From Clostridia bacterium (GTDB taxonomy: Bacteria; Bacillota; Clostridia; Oscillospirales; Ruminococcaceae): DNA of 17,152 nt. Shown here one piece after another: positions 7,249-14,744 of this stretch. The translations under genes and the position numbers were made by a program. Numbering within the stretch: the stretch's first letter is position 1; each line of letters starts with the position of its first letter. The DNA is taken from positions 1 through 17,152 of the forward strand of contig JAGKVC010000058.1 in the NCBI GenBank assembly GCA_021152595.1. Direction: 5' to 3'. The notes beneath the pieces were generated by a model, which worked only from the letters and a program-made list of their open reading frames with translations, ran no database searches and was not told the DNA's origin.

Positions 7249-8439
7249 TTATTCCGCATCCGGAATCCATGCCTTGACAAAATCGTTTGCAAATTCGTTA
7301 TACTTCGCTTTGGCAGCCTCCGGATCTGCTGCGATCTCTTTGCGGACATCAAAGAAGCTCTTGCCGTCCATGCTCATGGAACCGTTTGCCATCGAAGGAA
7401 CGGAGATCACAACTTTTTCGATATGATCGTCGCTGATCTTAATCATGAATTCGCCGGTTGCAGAGTTTTCATCAAATGCATAAAGTGCATCACAGCCGTT
7501 GACGGCTGCAGGTGTATACTTATCCTTTTCCTTTGCGTTTTCAAAAGAGGAACCGACCAGCAGGAACGGATCAATGCTGACGCGGAACAGACTGCTGTCC
7601 TCGATAACATTGGTATAAACCAGCGGATCAGAGCCCTGTGTTTCGAGCTTTGCCTCGCACTCTGCACCTGCGATTGTCATTTTTGCCGGAACTGTGCAGT
7701 GATGCTGATAGGAAATGAGGCTGCCGTCATCAGTCAGCAGGGCATTCTCGTCCCAGTCTGTGAACTTGATCGAATTTGCTGTTGCGAGCATGAGCTCTTC
7801 CAGTTCATCGTTGGAGAGATCAGATTCATATGTCTCGAACATGACTGAGCAGCAAAGCACGGCGTCACGGTAGGTTTCGCCGTAAACCGAAATATGCCCG
7901 TAGAAATGCTTGCCGTTCGTGTCTTTTTTACTGTCCTCTTTTTCATCAATGTAGTATTGCAGGCCGTAGCCGTTTTCAGTTTTATCGGTCTGCTGCCCCT
8001 CTTTTGCTTTGTAATAACCGGCGGCGTTTTCAGCATTATAGATACCGGCATAGACATCCGCGCGGATGCCGTAGAGCGCCTCATCATCGGTGCGGTATTT
8101 GTAATGATATGTGACACCGTAGTTGAAATAGTCCGGATTTCTGGCATCATCCGGCGTGGGATCATAGTTTTCGAGCTTCGGGAGCGCATAATCAAATTTG
8201 ATGCCGAGCGGCTCATGCTCACTGGAAAAAGATACCATCTGATATGCGCCGGATTGTGCGGTCTCGCTGCTTTCCGCAGAGTATTCATCTGCTGTGCTGC
8301 CTTCAGATTCGGCGCTGTCCGTCTGACTCTCCTCAGCGCTTTCCGCAGCGGTGCTGCTCTCGGCAACAGTGCTTTCAGCTTCAGTGCCGGAATCGGTTGT
8401 CCCGCCGGTTTCTCCGCAGGCTGCAAGTCCTGCTGCCAT
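7249..8439 (-). CDS. Ser/Glu-rich lipoprotein of unknown function, start disrupted by a frameshift
   Basis: The open frame beginning at ATG 8439 gives 396 residues. It starts in the middle of a signal sequence (MAAGLAAC, lipobox LAAC), with no charged n-region and no ribosome site. The true start is almost certainly ATG 8480 in another frame, where AGGAGG precedes MKMKK; one missing A near 8466-8468 breaks the frame (see separate entry). After the Cys is a Ser/Glu/Thr/Ala linker of about 60 residues, then a globular part with Tyr-rich strands (YFNYGVTYHYKYRT) and a C-terminal region repeating strand-turn patterns. No family was recognised. It heads a likely operon with the second lipoprotein and the zinc-ribbon protein. 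As read, the product would not be exported. Confidence 0.75.
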   Translation of the reverse strand: MAAGLAACGETGGTTDSGTEAESTVAESSTAAESAEESQTDSAESEGSTADEYSAESSETAQSGAYQMVSFSSEHEPLGIKFDYALPKLENYDPTPDDARNPDYFNYGVTYHYKYRTDDEALYGIRADVYAGIYNAENAAGYYKAKEGQQTDKTENGYGLQYYIDEKEDSKKDTNGKHFYGHISVYGETYRDAVLCCSVMFETYESDLSNDELEELMLATANSIKFTDWDENALLTDDGSLISYQHHCTVPAKMTIAGAECEAKLETQGSDPLVYTNVIEDSSLFRVSIDPFLLVGSSFENAKEKDKYTPAAVNGCDALYAFDENSATGEFMIKISDDHIEKVVISVPSMANGSMSMDGKSFFDVRKEIAADPEAAKAKYNEFANDFVKAWIPDAE

Positions 8440-8480
8440 TGTCAGTACGAATAACGCTGCAAGTGTTTCTTCATTTTCAT
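8440..8480 (-). other. Out-of-frame signal peptide start of the lipoprotein gene (one-base deletion)
   Basis: ATG at 8480-8478 has AGGAGGAATTCAAAC before it and encodes MKMKKHLQRYSY then stop. In the other frame the same DNA reads ETLAALFVLT and runs into the lipobox. Adding one A to the AAA run (8466-8468) would give MKMKKTLAALFVLTMAAG followed by LAAC, an ideal lipoprotein signal. The sequence therefore carries a one-base deletion, either real or a sequencing error. Confidence 0.75.
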
Positions 8481-8528
8481 GTTTGAATTCCTCCTATCAT
8501 TTTGCAGTTGATAACTGCATACAGATTC

Positions 8529-8537
8529 AGTATAACA
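8529..8537 (-). promoter_or_regulatory. Possible extended -10 promoter of the lipoprotein operon
   Basis: On the minus strand TG-T-TATACT (8537-8529) forms an extended -10 element about 50 bases before the presumed start at 8480. No good -35 lies 17 bases upstream (ATGCGG), which extended -10 promoters can tolerate. Position fits, evidence is limited. Confidence 0.35.
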
Positions 8538-8647
8538 TTTTCTTCAGAATGCCGCATCGTACAAAAGGGCAGGTCTTTCGTATATTTGATGTGCAATTCT
8601 GATACTGCCATTGTATAATATAAACAATACCGGCGCTCAGTGATGCG

Positions 8648-9286
8648 TCAGGCATCATCGTTGTCATTGATCGCAAGCCCGCCGCCTCGTGCCCGAACAG
8701 CCAGCTGCAAACGGCTTTTGAATCCGGTTTTATTCAGCATACCGGTGATATGCTGCTTGACGCTGCGCTCTGAAATACCGAGTGCTTCTGCAATTTCTGC
8801 ATTGGATGCGCCGCCGACCAGCTCATGCAGAACATCCAGTTCCCGTGCTGTCAGCCCTGTGCTGACGGTATTCCCGAACCACACTGCCGGCATCTGTGCA
8901 GGGTAGACCGATTCACCGTGCATGGTCCGGTCGAGGACATCCAGCAGCGGCGCGTCCTGTAATTCCTTATGCCAGAAGCTCTCGATCCCGGCAGCTTTCG
9001 CGCGTTTGATGAAAGAATGCTCCGGCATGGATGTCACAAGCAGGATCTTTGTCTGCGGAATGCTTTCCTTGATGACAGACGCCGCTTGGATCCCGTCCTT
9101 TCCGGTACTCATGACCACATCCATGATAACAAGATCGACCGGATGCGAACGGCAGAATGCGACTGCCTGCTCTGCATTCTCAGCGGTTCCGGCGAGGGAA
9201 TAACGGTCTCCGGCGCTTTTCAGCATCTCCCCGAACATCTGACGGATCATGCGGCAATCATCCGCAATCAATACCTGATAAACCAT
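8648..9286 (-). CDS. Orphan LuxR/NarL-family response regulator
   Basis: The 212-residue protein has a receiver domain (about 1-120) with the acidic pair Asp9/Asp10, phospho-acceptor Asp56 (LVIMDVVM), Thr85 (LLVTSM) and Lys107 (FWHKE). All key residues are present, so it should be phosphorylated. A LuxR-type helix-turn-helix follows at about 145-205 (GLTARELDVL, ASNAEIAEALGISERSVKQH). No histidine kinase gene is in the window, so the partner is unknown. The gene starts 6 bases past the stop of the double zinc-ribbon gene with only a weak ribosome site, so it is probably cotranscribed and coupled. It likely regulates transcription; no target can be read from the sequence. Confidence 0.93.
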   Translation of the reverse strand: MVYQVLIADDCRMIRQMFGEMLKSAGDRYSLAGTAENAEQAVAFCRSHPVDLVIMDVVMSTGKDGIQAASVIKESIPQTKILLVTSMPEHSFIKRAKAAGIESFWHKELQDAPLLDVLDRTMHGESVYPAQMPAVWFGNTVSTGLTARELDVLHELVGGASNAEIAEALGISERSVKQHITGMLNKTGFKSRLQLAVRARGGGLAINDNDDA

Positions 9287-9292
9287 CGTTTC

Positions 9293-9982
9293 TCACTGTG
9301 CCGGTGTGCCGCAGTTCGGACAGAATCTGCTGTGCAGTTCCTTTGTGCCGCAGTTCGGGCAGTTCCATGTTTCCGGAATCAGCGGCGGCGCAGGCATTCC
9401 GCATTCGGGACAGAATTTACCGCGGAGTCCCTGCTGACCGCATCCGCAGTTCCATGTTTCGTTGTCGATCCGGAAACCGCGCTTTCTCTGTTCTTCTGCC
9501 GCTTCGTCGATCCCTTTCGCATGGAGCTGCTCGATCATTTCTGCCTGTTTTTGTGCCGTCTCTTCCGTATTCATTACCATAAACGGCATCATACCCATAT
9601 CGAACGGAGCAGACGGTCCCTGCGGGCACGCCACAGCGCCCGCAAATTGCGTTTCTCTAAAAGATGCGAGCAGTCTTTCCGCGTCGAACCACGCATCTGC
9701 CATCAGCTGATTCAGCTTTGAATAGGGCAGCGGAATCGGGGATGCTTCATTGCCGCGCAGATAAACCGCACTGTGATACGGCTCGAGAACCGGCTTTGCA
9801 TCCGGATTATCCTCGATCAGCTTGCAGACCTGCTCCAGCAGCCGGTCAAGATCCTCATCCAGAATCGGTGCTTTTGTGTCGGTTTCTCCGTTCCGGCGAG
9901 TAATGATATCATGATTGCATATCAGCGTATAGAACGCACCGTCATCGGTTCCGCATTCAATTCTTTCGATCTGTTCTTTCAT
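9293..9982 (-). CDS. Protein with C-terminal double zinc ribbon
   Basis: From ATG 9982 (AAAGGAG site upstream) the product is 229 residues; a longer in-frame start at 10048 has no ribosome site. The N-terminal two thirds form a mixed alpha/beta region with a Met/Pro-rich stretch (FDMGMMPFMVMN) and a helical segment (EETAQKQAEMIEQLHAKG). The end has two closely spaced zinc ribbons, WNCGCG...FCPECG and WNCPNCG...FCPNCG, of the double zinc-ribbon (DZR) type. Such ribbons often mediate protein or nucleic-acid contacts. There is no signal peptide or membrane segment, so it is probably cytoplasmic. It precedes the response regulator by 6 bases, suggesting a shared job in signalling; the link is inferred from position only. 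Confidence 0.85.
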   Translation of the reverse strand: MKEQIERIECGTDDGAFYTLICNHDIITRRNGETDTKAPILDEDLDRLLEQVCKLIEDNPDAKPVLEPYHSAVYLRGNEASPIPLPYSKLNQLMADAWFDAERLLASFRETQFAGAVACPQGPSAPFDMGMMPFMVMNTEETAQKQAEMIEQLHAKGIDEAAEEQRKRGFRIDNETWNCGCGQQGLRGKFCPECGMPAPPLIPETWNCPNCGTKELHSRFCPNCGTPAQ

Positions 9983-10069
9983 GTTTCGTTCTCCTTTCGT
10001 GTTTCCGGACATTTCAAAATCAGTTTTTGGGGCGAATGTTACCGGCATAGGAAAACCGGCGCAGAGGGC

Positions 10070-11785
10070 TTATGCGCGCTCCGGACGGTCTGTTATGTTT
10101 GTGAAGTCAATCACCCTGTCACATATCTCCAAAGCCGCAGGGCGATGTGTGACGATCACAACGGTCTTATCCGTCATACACCTGAGATTCTGGAGCAAAT
10201 GCTTTTCCGTATCAGCATCGAGTGCCGAGGTTGCTTCATCCAGGAGCAGTATCGGGCTGTCACTGAATATCGCCCTTGCAATTGCGATCCGCTGCATCTG
10301 CCCCTCGGAAAGACCGGTGCCGCGCTCACCGAGCAGCGTGTCAATGCCGGATTCAAGCTCCGATACAAAATCATCAGCGCAGGCAATATGCAAAGCCCTG
10401 TTGATACGCTCATCATTCCGCATATCTGCCTTGTCAGCGAAAGACACAACCTCACGAATCGTGCCGGACATGAGCTGATTGCCCTGCGGAACATAAGCAA
10501 ACAATCTGTGCCATTCAGCCGTCAGCGATTTTGTGCCTTGCTTATCGGTCAGATAACGCTCACCGCCGTCAAGCTGATAAATGCTCATCAGCAGTTTCAG
10601 CACCGTGGATTTTCCGCAGCCGCTGTGTCCCGTGAACGCCGCATATTCGCCCTTGCCGATCTCAATGCTGATATTGTTCAGTACCACAGGTTGATTATCC
10701 TTCGACAAATCCTTAATACTGTCAACCGCAGGATAATAAGTAAAATCTGCATTTTTCAGGCCGAATGATTTGAATGAATCGGAGTAATACGCTTTGACCG
10801 TATCAATATCCAGCGCTGTTTTTTCGCTGTCATTCCGGAAGCTCTCAATTTCCATTAGTCGTTCCGCACTTGCCGTCATTGCGTAAAACCTCGGGAGATA
10901 ACCCGTGATATTTGCGAACGGTGACTGTATCTGCGAGATAAGCTGTGTGACAGCGGTCAATGTGCCGTATGAGATAGTTCCGAGCAAAATGCCGTATCCG
11001 CAATAGCAAACGCCGAACAGATACATTCCGTTCATCGCCAAGCCGAAGCCGATATTGCAGAAGTTGGAGAAATGGTTTTTGCGCATTCTTGCGGTTTTAT
11101 GCTGTGTCATCTTTTCGCTTGCCTGCATCTCCGTCTGCTGTTCGGTTGCAAAGGAACGTATCATCATCATACTGCCGATATGCTCCTGCAAAAAGATGCG
11201 GAGCTTGCCGTCACGCTCCTGCACCTGTTTGTGCAGACGTTTCAGCACCTTGCGGAAAGCATAAGTGAATATGATCAGCAGTACACCGCAGGGGAGCAGA
11301 ACACAGGCAAACCGCCAGTCGAGGACGATCATCATAATGACCGCACTCATGAGCTTGACCACCATTCCGACCAGTCCGGGCAGAATCTCAACATAGCTGT
11401 CTGCGACCACAACAGTATCATTGGTAAGCCTGTTCAGCCATTCACCCGAATGAACGGCATTCACGCTTGCAAAGTCTTTTCGTAGGATATTCCGCATCAG
11501 CCGAGCCTTGAAAATGTTTTCAAAAGTCGCTTTTGACAGTTCATTCAGCCAGCGAATGACTGCCCTCATACCGATCTGAGCGACAACAAGCAGGACGGTC
11601 AGGAGGGTATAACGCCAGAATCCGGATTTATCGTGTGCCGTCGCGTTGTCCACGATATTCCGCAGCAGCAGCGCGTACAGCACACCGCTTGCGCCGTTGA
11701 GAGCCTGTACAGTCATCAAAGCGAGGATATAGAGCTTTTTCTTTTCGGGAACGGCATAAAGCCATTTGATTGCATGATTATTCAT
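10070..11785 (-). CDS. ABC exporter, fused permease and ATPase (peptide export candidate)
   Basis: From ATG 11785 the product is 571 residues. This start overlaps the peptidase stop as ATGA and is preferred to an in-frame upstream start at 11860 that would overlap by 79 bases. The N-terminal half has six hydrophobic segments (type I exporter fold). The ATPase half has Walker A GHSGCGKST (386-394), Q-loop region VPQGNQ, signature LSEGQ (492-496), Walker B ILLLDEATSALD (512-523) and the switch His547 in VTHR, all intact. There is no N-terminal C39 peptidase domain, so leader cleavage must be done by another protein. As last gene of the operon holding the 37-residue peptide, it is the likely exporter of the matured product. 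It should work as a homodimer in the membrane. Confidence 0.92.
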   Translation of the reverse strand: MNNHAIKWLYAVPEKKKLYILALMTVQALNGASGVLYALLLRNIVDNATAHDKSGFWRYTLLTVLLVVAQIGMRAVIRWLNELSKATFENIFKARLMRNILRKDFASVNAVHSGEWLNRLTNDTVVVADSYVEILPGLVGMVVKLMSAVIMMIVLDWRFACVLLPCGVLLIIFTYAFRKVLKRLHKQVQERDGKLRIFLQEHIGSMMMIRSFATEQQTEMQASEKMTQHKTARMRKNHFSNFCNIGFGLAMNGMYLFGVCYCGYGILLGTISYGTLTAVTQLISQIQSPFANITGYLPRFYAMTASAERLMEIESFRNDSEKTALDIDTVKAYYSDSFKSFGLKNADFTYYPAVDSIKDLSKDNQPVVLNNISIEIGKGEYAAFTGHSGCGKSTVLKLLMSIYQLDGGERYLTDKQGTKSLTAEWHRLFAYVPQGNQLMSGTIREVVSFADKADMRNDERINRALHIACADDFVSELESGIDTLLGERGTGLSEGQMQRIAIARAIFSDSPILLLDEATSALDADTEKHLLQNLRCMTDKTVVIVTHRPAALEICDRVIDFTNITDRPERA

Positions 11786-12207
11786 TGCCTTATGATCTGA
11801 AGCACCTTTGATTTTATCAGCTTGCACATCCGCCTTACGGGATAAGTCAGAACAATCCATCTGCTGTAGAGCATGTATCCGAAATCATCGGTGCTGTGCG
11901 CTTTTCCCTTTCGGACATATCCTGTCATCACGCCGATAATGTCACGGTCTGTAATACCGGTTTCTTTGTTCAGACAATTATCCCCAAGCAGAATGTAGTC
12001 ATCCGGACGCACCGCGACGATCCGGTGCAGCACATAGCTTTCCGGCGGACGGCGGTACAATACAACATCATATTTCTGACAGCGTTCCGCGCCTTTTTTC
12101 CTGATCGTAAACAGATCCCGTCCCTGCTTCAGCAGCGGCAGCATACTGATTCCGCGGTTGGTATAGGTCATTTCACCATTCTGTTCCAGATATTCTTCGT
12201 AAGTCAT
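11782..12207 (-). CDS. S24/S26-type peptidase, signal-peptidase-like, without membrane anchor
   Basis: The 141-residue protein carries the signal peptidase box with nucleophile Ser21 (GISMLPLL), then YDVVLYRRP, His60 in VLHRIVAV, and the GDN box at 74-76. His in place of the catalytic Lys is the layout of the SipW/SEC11 subgroup (S26B) by family knowledge. No N-terminal membrane anchor is visible, and the C-terminus is basic with a short hydrophobic patch (WIVLTYPV), so it may be cytosolic or peripheral. It overlaps both neighbours by 4 bases (ATGA). In this setting it is the best candidate to remove the leader of the 37-residue peptide. Similar proteins sit in other RiPP-like loci, but activity is inferred, not shown. 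Confidence 0.8.
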   Translation of the reverse strand: MTYEEYLEQNGEMTYTNRGISMLPLLKQGRDLFTIRKKGAERCQKYDVVLYRRPPESYVLHRIVAVRPDDYILLGDNCLNKETGITDRDIIGVMTGYVRKGKAHSTDDFGYMLYSRWIVLTYPVRRMCKLIKSKVLQIIRQ

Positions 12208-12935
12208 TGCATCCCCTCAAATGCGACCTTTGCCGCCGAAATATCCATATTGCAGCCGAGGCGATAGAAATTCACACTGTCTGCAAGTCTGTCCACTAAT
12301 TCAAGCGTTTTCGCCATTTTCAGCATATCCGCAGGACGGTAGACCTGTTGCAGGAGCATTGTGTATGCCTGTTCTCTTGTGATTGCTTCAATGTGATTCT
12401 CCGCAGACCGTGTGAGAATACATATCGCTTTCAGCGGAACGGAGATATTGCTGCCAAGCCTGTGCTTGCCGTTGTAGGGCGTACCGTATGCAGTAACGCC
12501 GCTGTCCGTGATTTTCAGCAGTGGTTTGTCATCATTGACCATAACAGCCCTGTCACCGAAATACGCTTGCCAAAGCCTTGTATGCGTGGATTTGCCTGTG
12601 CCGGACTTTGCCGTGAACAGATAGCCCGCGCCGTCCACGGCAATAACGGAGCCGTGAAACAGGACTGTATCAAATTCTATCATTTTCTCCGCGATTCTGC
12701 GATAAACTGCCAGTTCTTCCAGATAGCCGTCGGAGAAATGCCGGACAGGGATTCCCTCGATCTCATCCTCACGCGCAGATTTCTCCCGCTCATAGTCAAT
12801 ATCCGCCTGCGCGGTCATCACAGAATAATCGGCATTTTCATCGGTCTGATATTCGGCACAGTATTCGTGCACTTCGTCATAGATCGACGTGACACTGACA
12901 ACCTTGTCCGCTATTTTATACTTTCTTGTTATCAT
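12204..12935 (-). CDS. HPr-kinase/phosphorylase-like P-loop protein (peptide kinase candidate)
   Basis: The 243-residue protein has a P-loop SGTGKST at 111-117, preceded by the strand HGSVIAVDGAGYLFTA. An acidic NDDKP at 134-138 and a GTPYNGKHRLG segment follow, as in HPrK-like proteins that lack the N-terminal regulatory domain of true HprK. By family knowledge, such kinases in lasso peptide loci phosphorylate a Ser of the precursor. The start has GAGG before it and overlaps the nucleotidyltransferase gene by 20 bases; the stop overlaps the peptidase start as ATGA. It may phosphorylate a Ser or Thr in the 37-residue peptide, for instance in its TTSPTS segment. Family assignment is good; the substrate is inference. 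Confidence 0.85.
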   Translation of the reverse strand: MITRKYKIADKVVSVTSIYDEVHEYCAEYQTDENADYSVMTAQADIDYEREKSAREDEIEGIPVRHFSDGYLEELAVYRRIAEKMIEFDTVLFHGSVIAVDGAGYLFTAKSGTGKSTHTRLWQAYFGDRAVMVNDDKPLLKITDSGVTAYGTPYNGKHRLGSNISVPLKAICILTRSAENHIEAITREQAYTMLLQQVYRPADMLKMAKTLELVDRLADSVNFYRLGCNMDISAAKVAFEGMQ

Positions 12936-14043
12936 ATTTCCTCAATGCCTTCATTTCAGCCTTGATTTTCTCTTTTCTGATGAATGGCGCACGAATGATC
13001 CGCCATAAATAGCCGATCGGGAGCAGCAGCTTGTGCCGGCAGAAAAACGAAAAATTCTGTTCCATATATTTCGGTTCCGGAAACAGTCTTGCCCACAGAT
13101 ACCGGAATCTCGACTTGCTGCGGAGTTTTGACTGGTATTTTCTGATCGTATTCTCTGCCGCCCTTGATGTTGTTCCGTATGTTTTGGAGGTCAGAAAATA
13201 GTCGAGCAGTTCCTGTTCATGCTCCGTCAGTTCCGGAAATGTCACCGACGAAAAAACCTTTTCCGCAAGCTCACGCTGCTCACGCTCAAAGCCGGTCAGT
13301 CCAAGCTGTTCCGTCTGCCCGCGGATATACGCCCAATCAAGTGAATCACGCTTATTTTGCAGAAATACATAGCAGTCAAGCAGCGAACGAAGCCCTGTGC
13401 CGCCGCCTGAAAAGTGCTTGTATTCGTGAGCAAGCATATACACATAGAAATCCTCATCGGAAAAATGAAAGCCGTATTTGCTGCCTTCATCGGGGATCAT
13501 AAGCCGTTTCGGATTCTGATAATAAGCATAAAAATCACTTGCAGCCCTGAACAACAGTGTATGCAGTTCAAAATTCAGCACGGGCGGTTTCATATACACA
13601 TCATGGTGTGTTTTGCCGACACTCTCCGCAGAATAGCCCATTGAAAGCATAATCTTCTTTACTTCTGCCTGCTTTGTGCTGTCATAGAGAACATCGTTGT
13701 CCGCCATTTCACGCATCCCGTTTTCGGGATACAGTTCTTTCAGAATCGAGCCTTTCAGCGGCATATACCAGATGCCTTGCTGTTCAAAGCGCTCAAATAT
13801 AGCCGTTCGCTCCACGTCGAGCAGGACATTCTTGCGGACAGCCTTGTTATACGCCTGCTGAAAGTTCACGTCCTTTGCATCTGCCGACCGCAGAGCGATA
13901 TACACCGCTGCCCGCAGTGAATGTGCCTTTGCAAGCTGATAGAGCTGTTCCAGATTCATCGCCTGCACGCTTGCTTTGTCAGGTGTGATGCCGTTCACCG
14001 CGCAGCTCAGCAGATAGATGAGGTCTTTCGCCGACTTATTCAT
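12916..14043 (-). CDS. NTP_transf_5-type nucleotidyltransferase family protein
   Basis: From ATG 14043 the product is 375 residues; an in-frame TTG at 14058 is less likely. The diagnostic region is YMPLKGSILKELYP (93-106) followed by REMADNDVLYD (111-121), which gives the G-S and D-x-D pattern of the Pol-beta fold with Asp115/Asp117 as likely metal ligands. The C-terminal half is helical and basic, with HEYKHFSGGGTGLRSLLD similar to the helical part of such proteins. Relatives occur in lasso and other RiPP loci next to HPrK-like kinases, where they are thought to tailor the peptide. It starts 8 bases inside the PqqD-like gene and ends 20 bases inside the kinase gene, so translation is coupled. 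Acceptor unknown. Confidence 0.82.
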   Translation of the reverse strand: MNKSAKDLIYLLSCAVNGITPDKASVQAMNLEQLYQLAKAHSLRAAVYIALRSADAKDVNFQQAYNKAVRKNVLLDVERTAIFERFEQQGIWYMPLKGSILKELYPENGMREMADNDVLYDSTKQAEVKKIMLSMGYSAESVGKTHHDVYMKPPVLNFELHTLLFRAASDFYAYYQNPKRLMIPDEGSKYGFHFSDEDFYVYMLAHEYKHFSGGGTGLRSLLDCYVFLQNKRDSLDWAYIRGQTEQLGLTGFEREQRELAEKVFSSVTFPELTEHEQELLDYFLTSKTYGTTSRAAENTIRKYQSKLRSKSRFRYLWARLFPEPKYMEQNFSFFCRHKLLLPIGYLWRIIRAPFIRKEKIKAEMKALRKYDNKKV

Positions 14044-14299
14044 CAATAACAGCCCCAATGGAACGGAGCTTGCCGATCATATCGGCTGCGTCCTTTTCGG
14101 CAGTCGGGCGGTCAACATCATATTTCGCAAGGAGCTTGTCCACGATCTCACTTTCCGTTGTTTCGGCTTTCAGTGATTCGATGATAAAGGCAGCAGTCGG
14201 ATTGCTGCGGATCAGCCCGCTGAACTTTGTTCCTGCTGTAGACACGGTGATATGCTCGCCTTTGGTTTCGTGCGTCAAAAATTTCGGATTCAGTTTCAT
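14036..14299 (-). CDS. PqqD-like RiPP recognition element protein
   Basis: From ATG 14299 the product is 87 residues. In-frame ATGs at 14317 and 14323 lack a ribosome site, and MKLNPKF is a typical beginning for this family. It has the PqqD layout: N-terminal beta hairpin strands (HITVSTAGTKFSGLI), then helices NPTAAFIIESLKA and ESEIVDKLLAKYDVD, and a closing helix (AEKDAADMIGKLRSIGAV). By family knowledge such winged-helix domains bind the leader of a precursor peptide and present it to modifying enzymes. In lasso loci the stand-alone version (B1) reads a YxxP motif in the leader, which the 37-residue peptide here has. It overlaps the nucleotidyltransferase gene by 8 bases. Strong call. Confidence 0.9.
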   Translation of the reverse strand: MKLNPKFLTHETKGEHITVSTAGTKFSGLIRSNPTAAFIIESLKAETTESEIVDKLLAKYDVDRPTAEKDAADMIGKLRSIGAVIDE

Positions 14300-14323
14300 G
14301 TTTCTTCTCGCTTTCATATGCAT

Positions 14324-14677
14324 TTATTGAAACGGGTCGATTTCCTCACCTTCCGGAGGGAAAATGAGGGTATGATCCTGCTCCTGACTGTATTCCTGCT
14401 CACCCGCAGTATCATCTGCTGCAGCATCCGGCAGAATTTCCGGTTCGATCTCATATTCTTCTCGGCTGTCTTCGACCGTGGCAGTTTCTGTGGATTCTGC
14501 TTTTGAAATTGTTTCCTCATGTGAAACAGTCGTCTCAGCATTTGTATGCTCTGTCGATGTGCTGCTTGTGGTTTCCGTCTGTGATGATCCGGATGCTTCA
14601 GGAACAGAGGATTCTTCTCTGCCGCAGCCTGTCAGCAGGATGCCGGATATAATGAGTATTCCAAATAAATATTTCAT
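14324..14677 (-). CDS. Small acidic lipoprotein ending in the precursor-like motif PPEGEE
   Basis: The 117-residue product has a short lipoprotein signal (MKYLFGILIISGILLTGC, Cys18). Nearly all of the rest is low-complexity Ser/Thr/Glu (SSQTETTSSTSTEH and similar) with no folded domain, followed by an acidic tail. It ends in FPPEGEEIDPFQ. The peptide encoded just upstream ends in NPPEGEEVEI, so six residues are identical (PPEGEE) followed by similar ones. The ribosome site is AAAAGGTG. It lies between the peptide gene and the PqqD-like gene, so it belongs to the same operon. It could be an immunity or docking lipoprotein, a decoy, or a second substrate with an anchor; none is proven. Confidence 0.8.
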   Translation of the reverse strand: MKYLFGILIISGILLTGCGREESSVPEASGSSQTETTSSTSTEHTNAETTVSHEETISKAESTETATVEDSREEYEIEPEILPDAAADDTAGEQEYSQEQDHTLIFPPEGEEIDPFQ

Positions 14678-14698
14678 GTTTCACCTTTTCATTGCTAT

Positions 14699-14734
14699 GA
14701 AGAAGCATCATCCCGAAACAGGATGATGCTCTTC
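14699..14734 (-). terminator. Attenuator-like hairpin between peptide gene and the rest of the operon
   Basis: GCATCATCC (14705-14713) and GGATGATGC (14721-14729) form a perfect 9-bp stem, extended by GAAGA/TCTTC with one bulged base to about 14 bp, with a 7-base loop. On the minus strand a U/C-rich tail (TTCTTCAT) is part of the descending arm. It lies 11 bases after the stop of the 37-residue peptide gene and 22 bases before the lipoprotein start. Partial terminators in this place are common in RiPP operons and keep precursor mRNA in excess. Confidence 0.6.
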
Positions 14735-14744
14735 ATTTGGATTA

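Noticed and set aside
8641..8657. TGATGC/GCATCA inverted repeat over the response regulator stop
   Set aside because: Only 6 bp, overlaps coding sequence and has no U tract, so not called a terminator.
9773..10768. 331-codon plus-strand frame across the zinc-ribbon gene and the ABC exporter gene
   Set aside because: It spans two well-supported minus-strand genes, has no domain and no ribosome site.
14324..14677. Calling the small lipoprotein an immunity protein
   Set aside because: Position allows it, but apart from the signal and the PPEGEE tail it is low complexity, so nothing specific supports this.
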